From Takakia lepidozioides (lineage: Eukaryota > Streptophyta > Takakiopsida > Takakiales > Takakiaceae), in NCBI GenBank assembly GCA_030704615.1, contig CM060733.1, positions 124,001 to 188,000 on the forward strand: 64,000 nt of DNA, in the 5' to 3' direction. A program made the translations under genes and the position numbers. Below, piece by piece: positions 1 to 12,442 of this stretch (position 1 is the first letter of the stretch; every line of letters begins with the position of its first letter). A model generated the notes under the pieces. It had not been told where the DNA came from, did not search any database, and was given only the letters and a program-made list of their open reading frames with translations.

Positions 1-3
1 CAT

Positions 4-522
4 TCATTGATCTGTGTAGCTACTCAGACCATCCACCATTTCCTGATAGTGGGGTCTACCCGGCATAGGTGGGAAGTCAGCCCACAATTGCACTTGACTG
101 AAGGGGTGATTTTTGACTGATTCTGGCGACAGTGGATGGAAATCAGAGTGCTGTCCTAATTCTGGGTTTGGGTGGTGGAGCTTCTCCAAAGCTTGAAGAT
201 GGAAGTGAATACGAATTTTAAAGAGCTTGATGAGAGGGGCAACCCTGTGCACAAGTTTGTTCAGCATCTTAAAAATAGACATGTTTGTTTGTTTCTCGTG
301 GTGTGGCTTTGGAGCCATTGACGAACTTGCATGAATATTGTCAAAAGCTAGCCTTAACCCACCAAGATCCAATCCCATGGTGGATGCTTGAAAGTTCATA
401 TAGTGAATGTAAGGGTATTTGGGTATGTTGTTATTGGTTGATGCGGCTTGTGAAAATTGAACATTGAAATGCAGATCCGCCAATTTTCTTCCAGAAAAAA
501 ACAAAACACGGGATCTCTGCAT
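4..522 (-). other. unassigned open frame at left edge
   Basis: A 172-codon open frame on the minus strand that remains open to the window edge, so it may be a truncated piece of something larger. I recognise no domain in it; it is rich in His, Pro and Ser and has no clear signal peptide or membrane segment. It sits in a repeat-rich region next to a SINE-like and a CACTA-like signal, so a transposon-derived or chance frame is at least as likely as a gene. No function is proposed. Confidence 0.15.
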
Positions 523-654
523 GTAACACCGTGGGGATGACCCACCTTTTTTGTGAAAAATTGAACGTAGTTCTCAGAATTCGTCGCTAGTAGTGCGGAG
601 CAACGCGAAGCCCTAGTATAAATAAATATATATATTTAGATTGCTTTTGTGATA

Positions 655-760
655 CATAGATGTAGCGTAGGTGTGTTGGTTAGTCTGTAGTGTCTTAGAA
701 ATGTTATAACGTGGAGGTCTTAGGTTCAAGTATGCATTGCATGATATATGTAGAACAATG
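655..760 (+). mobile_element. tRNA-like SINE candidate with A and B boxes
   Basis: TAGCGTAGGTG at 663-673 matches the Pol III A-box consensus TRGYNNARNNG, and GGTTCAAGTAT at 723-733 resembles a B box (GGTTCRANYCC) at tRNA-like spacing. The segment between them does not fold into an obvious intact tRNA cloverleaf, so a tRNA-derived SINE head or a tRNA relic fits better than a functional tRNA gene. No poly-A tail or target-site duplication was found. Confidence 0.35.
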
Positions 761-873
761 AACATATCGCCATTAGATAGAACCAGAGTCAATGGTCAAC
801 GCCGGAGTCAATGGTCAACAAGTTTTTGAAATTCAATTTTTCCCGCCTAAATTCAAATGTACCCCCTTAAATT

Positions 874-1068
874 GCGACGTCCGGGCGTCGCACTTTGCGA
901 CCCCCGGACGGTGCTAATTCTGCATTGCAGGGTAAGTGTTTTTTTTGTTTTTGTTTTTGCGACGTCCGGGCGTCGCAAATTTGGTTCTTCCCCCCTGCCC
1001 GAAAAGGGCTATTTTACGACGCCGCGGCGTGGCTGCAGCGTCGAAAACACCCCTTTTTTCCTGTAGTG
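874..1068. mobile_element. CACTA-like transposon terminus with subterminal repeats
   Basis: On the minus strand the sequence starting at 1068 reads CACTACAGGAAAAAAGGGG, the classic form of a plant CACTA (En/Spm) terminal inverted repeat. Inside it lie two exact copies of GCGACGTCCGGGCGTCGCA at 874-892 and 959-977. A degenerate copy lies near 895-915 and GC-rich relatives near 1016-1045, as expected for transposase-binding subterminal repeats. The element would extend to the left. No matching opposite end was found, so it is truncated or its other end lies beyond the window. Confidence 0.5.
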
Positions 1069-1152
1069 ATGAGGATGATAGGAGGGGTAAATGGTCCCTT
1101 CATCTCAGCCCAGACGAGGACAAAGTCTGGATTGAAGGAAAGGCCTTGTCTG

Positions 1153-1446
1153 CTACCTCTTTAGTCTCAAGGAGTATGGAGAAAAATCCTCTCCCCTGGC
1201 GTGACATAAATGTTGTTTTAGATCACCCGAGCCTCCAAGGTGACTTATTGCCCAATCCCTCATATGTGCCCTGTCCACCTTTTTGCCAGGGAAATGTAAT
1301 AGAACCCTTCTGTCTTCAATGTCCGAGACTCTGTTGTTGAGTCTAACAAAGTCTACCTTGATGGTGGGGTGTTCTTTGCTCATTACCAGTTGAATTGCCG
1401 AGACTTCCTCCAAGCGTTCTGGGTTATTTCCCACCATTTCTTCCAT
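1153..1446 (-). other. 97-codon open frame beside the CACTA end, unassigned
   Basis: A minus-strand frame with a normal, soluble, charged composition (motifs such as LHFPGKKVDRAHMRDW). Its tone recalls gag or zinc-knuckle proteins of plant retroelements, but no zinc knuckle or catalytic motif is visible. It lies just outside the CACTA-like terminus. It could be a transposon fragment, an exon of an unrecognised gene, or chance. I found no neighbouring exon that would extend it. Confidence 0.15.
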
Positions 1447-1449
1447 TGG

Positions 1450-4400
1450 CAGGTTGCCTTGAGCGTTGTCTTGCAGGCTTTGAAAAGCTTTTGTTGGTGG
1501 AGGGACAGCGCATGCACGTGAGCTGAGGACTGGCGAGATGGAATGGTGCTATCTAGGAGCCTGCATGCTTCTTTGCCCTTGATACCTGGATTGAGCCAAT
1601 TGATCCTTCGTGATGACTATTTTGCAGGCATGCGACGAGGAAGTAGGATTTGCGTGCAAGTAGGAGACAAGCGCGGGAACGGAGACAATGGGGGATTAGA
1701 AATGAACGAAGCGAGGCGAGGTTGGAACGAGCTGCTAGGGGTGACGGCTGCTTAAGGACTGCAGGGGCATGATCGTAGGCTTGGGGTGTGGCTTCCAAGG
1801 GAGGAAATCATAGGGAAGTTAGTTGCATGATGGTTGAGCTTAATTGACTGTGCAACCTTCAATATTGAAGTAAAGGCTGTAGAGCCTGTCGGGGAAGGAT
1901 GTAGGATGAATTAAAAACAAGGAAGGAACATTTTCCATAGAGGAAGAAGACTCAGCTGAGTTTGGAGGACATGCAAATCGATCAAGTTTACCTTTTTCCA
2001 TTCGTTTCTTGCATTTAATGAATTATTATCAGGACCGCCAGCACTACCATTTCAGTTTTGTGATTAGGATGGAGCCATTACGCGAGTAGCCGCTTGTTGT
2101 TTAAATGACAATGCCAGAGGCTTTGTTACGGTTGGAGACCACGCATTGATGCATTTATCCTCATGTACCTCCACCAGTTTATACCCCAAAATATATATGT
2201 ACTGTACAACCCGTTCAAAGTTTTTAAATCTGAAGAATGTGTCCGTGTGCTAGAATTAAACGGGCATATGTTTTGCATTTGAAGAGTAGCTAGGGCTTGT
2301 TGTGGGTATTTGTCATGACAATAGACAAATTCAATAAGGTGAATGGTGACGTCATGATGGGTGTTGTAGGGAACGAGTAATCGAATGTATAGGAGTAATA
2401 GAATGTATGGGCATAATCGTGACGGGTAGTGGCATGGGCAGTGTTGACAAATGCAGAGTAACATCAACCATTGCAGGGTGGTGTGTAATATAGGTCGGGG
2501 CGTCCCTGAGGCGTTTATAAGAGGAAACCATCTAGTCATGGTTTGGCCAAAAGATGTGTTTGCATTGATTGTACATGTATTGTTGTACTTGCGCGCTGTG
2601 ATGTGAGATTGATTGAGTGATGACTCTGAAGTAAAGCCATGGTTTCCCAACACTTCTGTGTAGAGCGAATATGAGGGAGAGCTTTTATGTCATTCTTTTA
2701 CACAGCCAGGACTTAGTCGCAGCTATAAGCAGATAGTTTTGCCTTAGCCCCGGCCACTACTATATGAGTCAGGAATGCAGATGACGATGAAGCTATCTAA
2801 TTTTGGGAGTTGTTAGATTTGGGGATCATTATTGGCAACTTTGGTGGTCCAGACGTGGTTAGAGAGCTTATGGGCAAAGACATTTGATTTCCATCTCTTT
2901 ATGTGTATCTTAGGGTGTGCAATTGAGGTTGTTACTTGTTGGTTGAGGACTTTGTGGGGATATATTTTGAGATTGCGGATATGGAGCTGTGGGGTCTTAG
3001 GCAAGTCTCTACAAATTATAAGCCAAAATGGGCAGGTGTAGACAACATGGACAGGGGAGTCAGGAGGGTCGATTGGGGGTTGGATGATGCTTCTTGAGCA
3101 AGAATATCCGCTCCTTCGCTCTCCATGATACCTATGTGTGAATATACTTTGAGAAAGTGTGTTTGGCCGAGGATTGAGGCCGTTTTTTCAATGGCTTGAA
3201 ATATAAGGAATATGTTGGGGTGGTTGTTGCGTGTGGAAGGATGGGCGATGTGGTTTCATCGAAGGAAGATGGAGGTGAAGTATGTGGGTTGAAATTTGCT
3301 AAGTTGGCATACACCTTCACATATAGCCATGAGTTTGGTATGAAGGAGTATAATGGGTGGTTTTGGTAGTATGTGGGTTGAAGTGAGGTCAGTAACTCAT
3401 GTCATATACAACATATGCTCCTCTTAGATAGCCATTTTGTGAAGAGGTATTTGAGTGGGACGATCTCCGTGTAGTTGGAAAAGAGTGGTCGGGCGAGCGG
3501 GAGCTAACGACGTGTTGTGCATGGGGAAGCTTGATGTCAAGTTTTATCAACGTTGAGGTGTAGGAGGGGATTGGGTATTGGGTGTGTGTGGGTGTGGCGA
3601 GTGACCATTCTATACCCACATTCATGGATGAATATCTTTTGAAATTATGTTTGGAAGATATGGAGAATGTTCAGGTTACTTGTGCAATGTAGTACATATG
3701 CATGATATAGTGGTAAGAGATTGTTCTTCTTGGGTCATATAGGCACGGTAGGGCGTTTCGGAGGGTAGGTGTGTTGATTGGGGTTCTATTTGTAGCCAAT
3801 AAGTACTGCACGAAAAAAATAACCATGGTACACATGCCATGAGGCTAACATCAAGAGTTGATTGGATAACACCCTCCAAAGAACAAACTTTTCTATAGAA
3901 ACAACGATTGTTGCATTAGCATACCAGCAATGTATGGAACAATGTACAGTGGAATAAGTGGAAAAAAAAAAAGGTAGCTTCCCAGCTTCGACTAAGAGAT
4001 CAATGTAGATGTTAAACAAATAGAGTGAAGAAGAGGTGGCTTACCATCAAAGACCATGGATCATTTGATTTTTCAAATTATATGCAAAAGTGTCATAGCC
4101 TAGATGAAGCTAGGAGCGGGTAAGTGCAGACTACACTAGCTCAAAAGCGGCAGATGTGCCCTCCACTGAAAGTCCATGAGAAAAAATTAATTAAATTTTT
4201 ATTTAAGGATATTTGTTCAAATATATTTTTATCTTCATAGGTAATGGTATACTAATCATATTTAGTAAATGGTCTCATCCCAAATATTTGTTTTTTTTTA
4301 TAATTGTTTTTTAACATTTTTTTCTTCTTATTTATAAATAATAGCTATTTATTATTATCTTGTAGTTTATGAAATTTGTCCATATAAAAATAAGCTCCTA

Positions 4401-6140
4401 GAGACAATAACAATATATATATTCTTAGCAAAGATCTCCATCCAAATATGAGTTTTTCAAAATGCTATGGACAAATCGTCATTTTGGGGGTTTTTTGGGT
4501 ACAAAAAAGTCCATAGTGTCTCGATGGATGGATGGAATTGTTCACAAATTTATATATGTGTCTATTCAAACATTGTGTATCTAGTTGTAAAGTCCATATA
4601 TGAATTGGTTTTGCACAAATAGGTTATTCAAATGGCATTTGGGACATTAGATGGACTGTGACAGTCCATTGGAATTCCCTACAAAAGTCCATAGCTTCAT
4701 GAGATTTCATCCAAATTCCAAAATAATTGTACCCACATGTACATATGGTAAGTGGCTAACCCATTCTAAGTCCATTTGCTATGAATGTATACTTATGTGT
4801 ATAGGGTGAAGAATAATATGACAAGCAGTCAGTCGAAAACTGCAAATTGCAGTCCAAACTGAGCCAGTGTAGTTTGCATCTACCCGAACACCAAAGTTGG
4901 CAAGGATGCCATCAGCTTGATCAGCCAAAATCAAAATTGAGAAGCAGAAGAGTAGGATTAGAAACATTAATGGCCTTCCTTGAAGAATGGAAGGATTTGA
5001 ATTTTGTACCACACCGCAGAGACAAAAAAGAGGAGACCAAACAATGCTCAGGAGACTTCATCAAATGGGCATTGCACGAAATACAAGAGTTATTAGGAGG
5101 GTCTTGAAACTTAACAGTAGACAAGATACAATTGCAAATTACTCACCAAAAGAAAGCACAATGATTAGAGGCTCGGTGAGACAGCCATATGTCTCACCAG
5201 ATATCTAGCCAAGCATGAGGAGAGATGCCACCATTTGGAATTCATCTTGTGGACATAGCCCCCTTGGCAGAACTTAGCCAACATCTTATAACCCAATTTT
5301 GAAAATTAATAAAAAATAAAATGACGTCTTCCAAAGGAAGAGTAAATTATGGCGTCTCTACATCCCAAGACTAACATCCCGAGGACTATTGCCTTCTGTT
5401 CGAAAGTGGACACTTTGAACCCTAATTAGAAAATCCAAAAAATGATTAGAGAGAGAGAAAGAGAAATAGAAGAGAGCAATGCACAATGGGGTTGTTGGAG
5501 GGTACGGCGGGGTCGCGCATGAAGAAAAAGGTGGAAGAATCTTCCCAGGGCTTCTCAGCGGTGTTGGAGACAACTTTGCAAGGACTTGACATTTCGTGGG
5601 GCAAGGGCGGCATCCTCGGCTCCCGCTCTTCTGACACACACTTTCGTTGGAAAGACAGCCTTCCCACGCAATGGGAAGTCCCCACATGAGGGTGAGAAAA
5701 GAGAACACAATTGGAGGCACACCAAAGAGCCAGAGACCCTAAACTCAAGGCGCAACTTAGATTTTAGCTTTGTCATCTACCCTCTTTCATTAGACATTAA
5801 TGATAGCATCACTAATTCCTGATCGGTTCCCCTCGCCTGCATCTTGTATTTCACGACCTCTTACCTTGTGCTCATCTCTCGTACTTATATTTTCAGCTCT
5901 CGGGCTCCTGTTCCCTATGTCTTCTGGCGTAGGCTCGCACCTAGCACCTAGCACCTAGCACCTGTTTCTCAGTTTTCCTTGACTCTTGATTATTGGGGCA
6001 GTCTCCCCACTGAAAGCCTTCACGAATCACGGCCTTCATGGTGGTTGTTTTTTTCCACCTTTTAACCTTTTGGGCTTCGTCTTGTTCTAAAAATAAAAAT
6101 AAAAATAAAAACCCTAAATCACGTAGGTTATGTATAGAGG
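1450..6140. other. gene-poor stretch with minor repeats
   Basis: No coding region could be supported on either strand. Long frames here (for example the minus-strand frame 2126-2653) show no domain and have low-complexity, irregular composition. Two items stand out. The heptamer AGTCCAT is clustered between about 4150 and 4775. A 7-bp direct repeat (unit GCACCTA, about four copies) lies near 5935-5962. AT-rich sequence dominates 4080-4450. Confidence 0.6.
4149..4775. repeat. cluster of AGTCCAT heptamers
   Basis: AGTCCAT occurs six times on the plus strand (near 4157, 4508, 4592, 4664, 4686 and 4769) and its complement ATGGACT once (near 4653). The last forms the small palindrome ATGGACTGTGACAGTCCAT. 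A given 7-mer is expected about once per 16 kb per strand, so this clustering is not chance. Clustered short motifs in both orientations suggest subterminal repeats of a decayed DNA transposon. Confidence 0.45.
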
Positions 6141-6360
6141 AAGGCCCCTAGTGGAGGGCGCCCCTTGAATTTTATGCCCTAGGGCCTCGGGCGGGCGGCC
6201 CGAGGCCCTAGGGCATAAAATTCAAGGAGCGCCTGATACGAGGGTCTAGGTAAAAGATAAGGAAATGTCAGAGGTGCGCATACATAGAGTGTAATCGGCA
6301 CTGTGCATTATATACTCTTTTGTATTGCCCTCGTACTCATGGCTGGCTATTACACTGTAT
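6141..6360 (-). mobile_element. foldback repeat family, copy 1
   Basis: A near-perfect palindrome has 36-bp arms at 6157-6192 and 6198-6233 with one mismatch and a 5-bp loop. The arms contain TGAATTTTATGCCCTAGGGC. The flank 6234-6350, read on the minus strand (AGCCAGCCATGAG, GTACGAGGGCA, GACATTTCCTTATCTTTTACC), matches the flank of a second copy at 45.6-45.9 kb in the same element order. The pair defines a dispersed, probably non-autonomous foldback or MITE-like element. The family is not identified. Confidence 0.6.
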
Positions 6361-6815
6361 AACTAAACGATATTAACGAAGAGAAATCAGCCCCAATTGT
6401 TTACTTATAGGGGAAGGCCTGGAGGGGAGGGGGTTCCTGGACTTAAGGGCACTAGGCCGAGGGCGGTAGGCCGAGGCTGTGAACGGAAATCCAGGACCCC
6501 CGACCCGAGAGGCCTTCCCCTGCATAAAGCACGTGAAGATTGCACGGTGCATTCCACGCTCCCGCGTTTCAGGGGGCGTTCCACCGGTGTGCATTGCCCT
6601 CCCGCGTTTCAGGGGGCGTTCCACCGGTGTGCATTGCCCTCCCGCGTTTCAGGGGGCGTTCCACCGGTGTGCATTGCCCTCCCGCGTTTCAGGGGGCGTT
6701 CCACCGGTGTGCATTGCCCTCCCGCGTTTCAGGGGGCGTTCCACCGATGCGTATGCCCCTCCATAGTCAGTCAATCAGGCTATTCTGCTCTGGGAGGAGC
6801 AGATATTAACAAAGA
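6361..6815. repeat. 40-bp minisatellite inside an inverted-repeat unit
   Basis: Five 40-bp units run from 6561 to 6760 (unit starts 6561, 6601, 6641, 6681, 6721). The first four are identical, and the fifth diverges at its 3' end. Just upstream are inverted arms containing GGGGAAGGCCT (about 6409-6441) and AGGCCTTCCCC (about 6490-6521). The whole block is bracketed by a short direct repeat, ATATTAACGAAGAGAAA near 6370 and ATATTAACAAAGAGAAA near 6803. Because 40 is not a multiple of three and the unit has no stop codon, all three frames stay open; those frames are not genes. Confidence 0.85.
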
Positions 6816-7742
6816 GAAAAATCTGAGAGTGCTTTATGGAGAGGCAAGGTACAAACTCCCAATCACAGGGCTACTGCTCTAGTGCCCAGTTTTGCAAACA
6901 AAGAGAATAACAAAAATGGTGACAACGAGGTGATAGAGCAGACTCGTGTTCCTTGTGAGATATGAAACGAAACGTACAGCTTCCGATGAAACGTGGTGGA
7001 TGGATGAAAAATGCTGAAATGGTGGTCGTATATTGATGTGGGAGGCCGTATGCCCGGCAACTGTCTTCGGTTACATACAGGCCAGGCATCGCTGCTACGC
7101 TCTTGGATCGCATTCGCTCTGAAGTGCTTGTATATCTTGGTGGAATATATCGGCTATTTTGTATTTGCATTTACTGTCGCTGATCGTGATCTTCTGTTTC
7201 ATCGGATATTATTCTTTCTGGAAGTTTTTCCTTTTCAGAGATTAGATCGTGTTCCTAAATTTTGTCTTTGCTTTGGAGCTTCCGCTTTCTTGTACGGAAT
7301 TAATTCAGTGTAGGTAGCTGAGGGAGATTCGAAAGACTCCATGTGTGAGTGTTTACATCGACAGAGGAGGAGGGGATTGGACAGGCAAGGTTCTGTAGGT
7401 GCTGGCGTATCTCTCTTTCAATGCAACGAAGCCTAAAAAAGATCACGTTTCATTTTTTCCGCTGCATGCTGTTGCGTATTCTCTGTCCATTTGCTCAAGT
7501 TGTTTCGGAAGGCATATGGATTGAGAAGGGACAATGCTGTTGGAGTATTTAGCTGCATTTCACGGGCCCGTGAAATTCACTTTTTTGTACTTGAGAAAAC
7601 ATTCTTCCATACTCCCCACAGGGACACAGGGACACAGCAGGTATGCTGTTTAGAATCAGCTAAGAGCACATGTTTGAGCTTTGTGCAATCTTCCTTTCTC
7701 TTAAGTACCAGAAAGGGCGATACAGTTCAAGGAGCTGCTGCG

Positions 7743-8735
7743 ATGGCAGACCGCTTTTTCCCCAACAATATGAATGACTACAAGGTCTCCTCCAGAGGAA
7801 CAGACGAGGAGATTGAAGAGTCCCAAATGGTTGAACTGACTGAGGAAACGGTTCCGCATGTCGCCTTGAAATATCCACCCGAATTTGGGGAGCATTCATT
7901 CCCAACGTCATACCAATTCTTGAAGGCTGCGCTTGCCTTGAAAGACGAGGTCAACATCTCTTGACTCTGATCCATTGATTGTTTGCGTGTAGTGGAATGG
8001 CTTAGTGAGTAGTAGCGATGACAATCTAGGAGCAAATGAAGACATCTAGAAAGTAGACACGACAGATGATTCTATCCATTTGATGTCAGCAGAAGTCACA
8101 CATGCAGAGGTTGGAATTTGTCTTGATCTACATGGACAGCCAAGGTTGAAAAGGTCTTAGACCTTTTAGCTGCAAACAATGGAAAGTGGAGAAAATGCTT
8201 GATTGTCATGTCTAGTTCATTTGAGATTGTGCCGTTGGCTGTTGTTCTGAGCCTGAAAGCCATCCGACAAAGGCGTACTGAGTCCTGCAGTAAATTGCTC
8301 TGTATCTGTCCCAAGCAGGTCTCCAAACTTCACGGAATTACACATCCATCTGAGAACCTTTGTCCTGTTATTGGCTCTATCTCGTCTGTCATACCGCCCT
8401 TTTCTAGACACAGTCCATGTGGCTTTGTTCACATCTGTGGCCAAATGGGAGGCTAGAGCAGCAGTGCTGGAATCAACATTGTGTTCTTAAGCATAATGTC
8501 TACCCCAGCCACACAGGACAACTCAATTTCCTGTGACCAGATTGTCGTTGGCTTGCGGCCGTGCACGAGGGCAATGGCGATTTCGGGTTGAGTTTCCATA
8601 CTCTTGTGGGTGCAAACTCCACAACCAACTCCGGGAGGGCTGATATGCTGCAGGGACCCTTAAGGGTACGTCATAGCCCAGGTTCGCAGGGAACAGTTAA
8701 TCAGTAGTTTCTCTCTCTTCTTAAAATTGTTTGTC

Positions 8736-8769
<34 letters not shown>

Positions 8770-11426
8770 CTATACAAACAGAGAAGGCTACCCCAAGCTA
8801 GAGTATTTCTACCCTTCTGTTCCCTTCCATTTTCAATGTAAAGGTAATTGGAAAATTCTTGACCCGGTACTTCCGCACTTTTGTAAACTGCAAGTCATAC
8901 AAACACCAAAATGAAATGAAAAGATCCTTAGAAAATTAAACCTCGGTAAACTTGTCACAAGAGAAATCTCAGGGAATGGAATCTGTCACATAATGATGTG
9001 TTATTGACTGCAGGTGGTACAAGCTACGTGGGTTCGGAATGGACCACGAGTGTCCGACCCCTGTATGTACGTGGGAGTCCTAGGGACTGCATTCTTGTGT
9101 TTCAAAGTCTACCTAACAACTGGGAGCAATGAAGACTTGATACTAGCCTCTGACATTGTTGAGAGCTGCTGTGCTGCTGCAGAGCCCATGAAACAGTTAA
9201 TACTCTCCCTATGGCCTTCTGTTTTTCCAAAATCCCCCAACAGCAAGTGTTGGTCCTGTGGAGTTGCATTTGTGCTAGGTTCGATACAACAAGTCACACT
9301 TTCTGTAGAGGACAGTCTTCTGCCCAAGAGGTATAGATGGTGATGTTTTGTGCAAGCTATCAAGAATAGCACTATTGACTAGTCTCTGGAATTAGCAAAC
9401 AGAGCATACATTCTAATCTGCCATGAAGGTGAAAACAACATCTAGCACAGGATGTCTCAAGCTCTTGTAGTTGAGAGGTCCTTCTGGCCCTGACTATGTC
9501 CACTGCTATGTATGAGTGAGATAGGGTTTGGAGTGGAATAGAAACCTGCAGATGATGAAGTTTCAAAATCGACAAGCTATACCTCACTGGAATTGAAAGA
9601 GGATGGGTCTTCAAGTAGTGTGTGACAGTAAGCCACTTGTTTGAGAGGGAGTGTCATCTGAAGACAGATTGACTCAGTTCAGGTTTTGTTGTTCACCTGG
9701 GGCTTTACTACGTTCTGGAGTTGTAGACACACTTCAAGAGACGGGTTTCTCTGAATCTATTCTGTGACTGTTGGCATGGAAAGGTTCTCCTTTTGCACAC
9801 TGTTTAAGTGAAAATTGTGGAGTGGGGCAGGTATGTAACGTTTCTCCGTGGGCAGCCTGGCATCTACGCGTTAGGAGCAGCAGTTGCCAAGTGCAGAGGG
9901 GACCAAAAGCGTCTTGACTATTATCTTGGACTTTTCAACGAGGTCACTCTCTTCTTTCCCAGCCATGTAATTACTCATGCCATGTTAAGAGGATTTTGTG
10001 TATACTGAAGCTCTGTGTATAAATGGCTGAGGTCATACAAGATGTTGGAAAGCAAATGGGATTTGTAGGCTTCAGTGCAAGATTCTGAAGTATACGTACC
10101 TCATACTGGTTGTGCAGCATAGTGGCATGTCATTCTTACAGACAAATGAGTCGTTATTGTTTGGGTCGAAAGATGACCCATATGTACTTTCTTTGTTGAG
10201 TCAGGTTGCCAAACAGAGGGCTCTTGCGGTGGGCCCTGCTGAGGGTGGGCTTGGCATGCCATATGAGCTTTTGTATGGACGTGCTGGATTTCTCTGGGCT
10301 GCGCTTTTTGTCAACAAATATGTTGGTGAGGAGACTGTTCCCTTCAGTCTTACGGTGAGTGGTCTTGATGTTGAAGTTTTGTCCTGTCCTCTCTTTTCCC
10401 CCCTCCCATGTAATTTTATCTTGCTTAAGTGAAATCCCTGGTGTGAAAGTCCTAGACTGGCTTTGTGGCAGTCAGTCAGTACTTTGACATCTTACTCATC
10501 AGAGGCAGAGGAATTGGGACATTCTGCTAGCATTATCATTCGAAATGAATGCGAAGGTACTTAAAGACGCGTCAGGTCCCTGGTGCTGGGGGCCTTGGAA
10601 GGATGGAATAGAGTTGAGGCTATTGTCTTCTCTTGTTGAAGCTGAAAGAGAAAATGGTTGGGGCTGTCAATTTGATGTCTGCTTCCCAACACTTTAACCT
10701 TTAAAAGCCTGGCTGTTCCTGGATGCAGTTTAGGACTTGCTCTCTCGCTTTACATGCACCTTGGGGACAGAAAGGATTGTGCCTTATGTAGTCCCTAATG
10801 ACTGGCTGCGAGGTCCTGTATATTGGCTCTGGGGGGTAGGGGAGTTTTTATTGACCAACCTCAAACGGTGGAATTGGTTCAACTGGATCGACTGCAGGGA
10901 CCAGTGGTTGATGCAGTGTTAGCAGCTGGACGAACAGGATCCTCACATACACGGTGCCCACTAATGTACCAATGGCACGGAACTCGTTATTGGGGAGCAG
11001 CCCATGGTCTGGCGGGTATCATGCACGTCCTTATGCATTTCCCACTCAATAAAGTGGATGCTGATGATGTTAAGGGTACTTTGCAATACATGATGAAGAA
11101 TCGGTTCTTAAGGGGCAACTACCCTTCGAGTGAAGGCAATACAAGGGGAGATTGGCTAGTGCACTGGTGTCATGGGGCGCCAGGTGTTGCAATGACACTC
11201 TGTAAAGCTACTCACGTGAGTGTTTGTCTTCCATGTTTGCCACGTAGGGAAGGTATGAATTCATGTGTACCCTAGTTGCATATCAAAATATTAGTATCGC
11301 AACGACCAAAGTTGGTGGTGAGACCAAGACCAATTCCAAGAAAAATTAAAATGAGGTGTATCACTTTTCACCACTTCATCTTTCCCACTCAGCCTTTGAG
11401 ATGGATTCTAACTAATGGTGGCAATC

Positions 11427-11464
<38 letters not shown>

Positions 11465-12442
11465 TCCATACTTGGTGCAGGGTCCAACATTTGGTCCTCC
11501 ATACCACATGGGTTCCTTTCTTGGTCCCTAGACCAACACTCTCCCACCATAATCAATTTCACCTATTGGTCTTGGTCCATAGTCTAAAGTGGCCCTATAA
11601 GAAACCATGTGGTGAGAAAAAGTAGAGCGAGCTACTGCCTTCAGCTTGAAGGCTGACACCTTCAATGGTCATAAGTCATAGCTGGGACAAGGTGATTGTC
11701 CACTCCTTCCCCAAGGACTCAAAAGCCCCAAGGTACTTACAGCCTTAGTCTGCTTGTTGGCCTAGTCCCCTTTATACTTGGGTTGGCTATAATGGGCGAC
11801 GTCCAACATACATGGATGTGGCTGTGAACACTTGATGACACCACGTGGTGAGCTACACTCATAAGGGTTGCAAACTATCAATCACTGTGGATGAGTTTAT
11901 GTGCAAGACAATGTCATCGGAGATTGCAGTGTTGAAATTGCTACTTTGCCATACCCCTGTGATGATCCATTTTGTTGGAAATTGGTTTGGCATAGTTTTG
12001 TAGCAACAGAAGAAGGGTATATTGGTGTTCACTAGGTCCAGGGAACGAGCGAGACAGACAGAGACTAACATCGACTGCCAACTGGTGACTGTTTTTACAG
12101 GTGTTTTCTGAGGATGAAGACTTCTGGAAAGCAGCAATAGATGCAGGCGAGGTGGTGTGGACCCGTGGATTGTTGCGGCGGTTAGGACTTTGCCATGGCA
12201 TCAGTGGAAATGCCTATGTCTTCTTAACTTTGTTTCGAACAACAGGAGCCAAACAACATCTGTTTCGGGCACGACAGTTTGCTGGTTTTCTTCACAAACA
12301 TGCAAAGCACTTGATCTCTACAGGGGAAATGCATGGTGGTGACCATCCTCACTCTTTGTTTGAGGGCTTGGCAGGGACAGCCTGTCTGTGGTTGGATGTC
12401 GCACGTCCGGAGAACTCAAGATTCCCTGGTTACGAAATCTGA
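7743..12442 (+). CDS. LanC-like protein (LANCL/GCL family), six coding exons
   Basis: Exons 7743-7949, 9014-9195, 9831-9942, 10205-10354, 10898-11215 and 12101-12442 join in phase to 1311 nt, or 436 residues, near the usual ~400-430 for plant LanC-like proteins. The start ATG encodes MADRFFPN, the typical plant GCL N-terminus, and the end FPGYEI matches the family C-terminus. Family landmarks are YELLYGRAG (exon 4), the block with CPLMYQWHG and AAHGLAGIMHVL (exon 5), the first zinc cysteine in HWCHGAPG (about C308), and LCHGISGN with the Cys-His pair (about C354/H355). The zinc site looks intact. Eukaryotic LanC-like proteins are cytosolic or peripheral membrane proteins; LANCLs add glutathione to dehydroamino acids, while earlier plant claims of an ABA receptor role (GCR2) are disputed. 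Donors after exons 1 and 3 (GTCA) are weak, so these boundaries are the least certain. The gene is convergent with RLK1. Confidence 0.93.
8739..8767. repeat. (CT)n microsatellite in LanC-like intron 1
   Basis: About 14 CT dinucleotides in the first coding intron of the LanC-like gene. Confidence 0.95.
11430..11461. repeat. (TA)n microsatellite in LanC-like intron 5
   Basis: About 16 uninterrupted AT dinucleotides in the last intron of the LanC-like gene. Confidence 0.95.

Noticed and set aside
2126-2653. 175-codon minus-strand frame
   Set aside because: Irregular composition, no recognisable motif, no exon partners; chance frame in a gene-poor region.
6397-6882. Overlapping 89-161 residue plus-strand frames with repeats like FRGRSTGVHCPPAFQG
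   Set aside because: They are produced by the stop-free 40-bp minisatellite read in three frames; no domain and no splice context.
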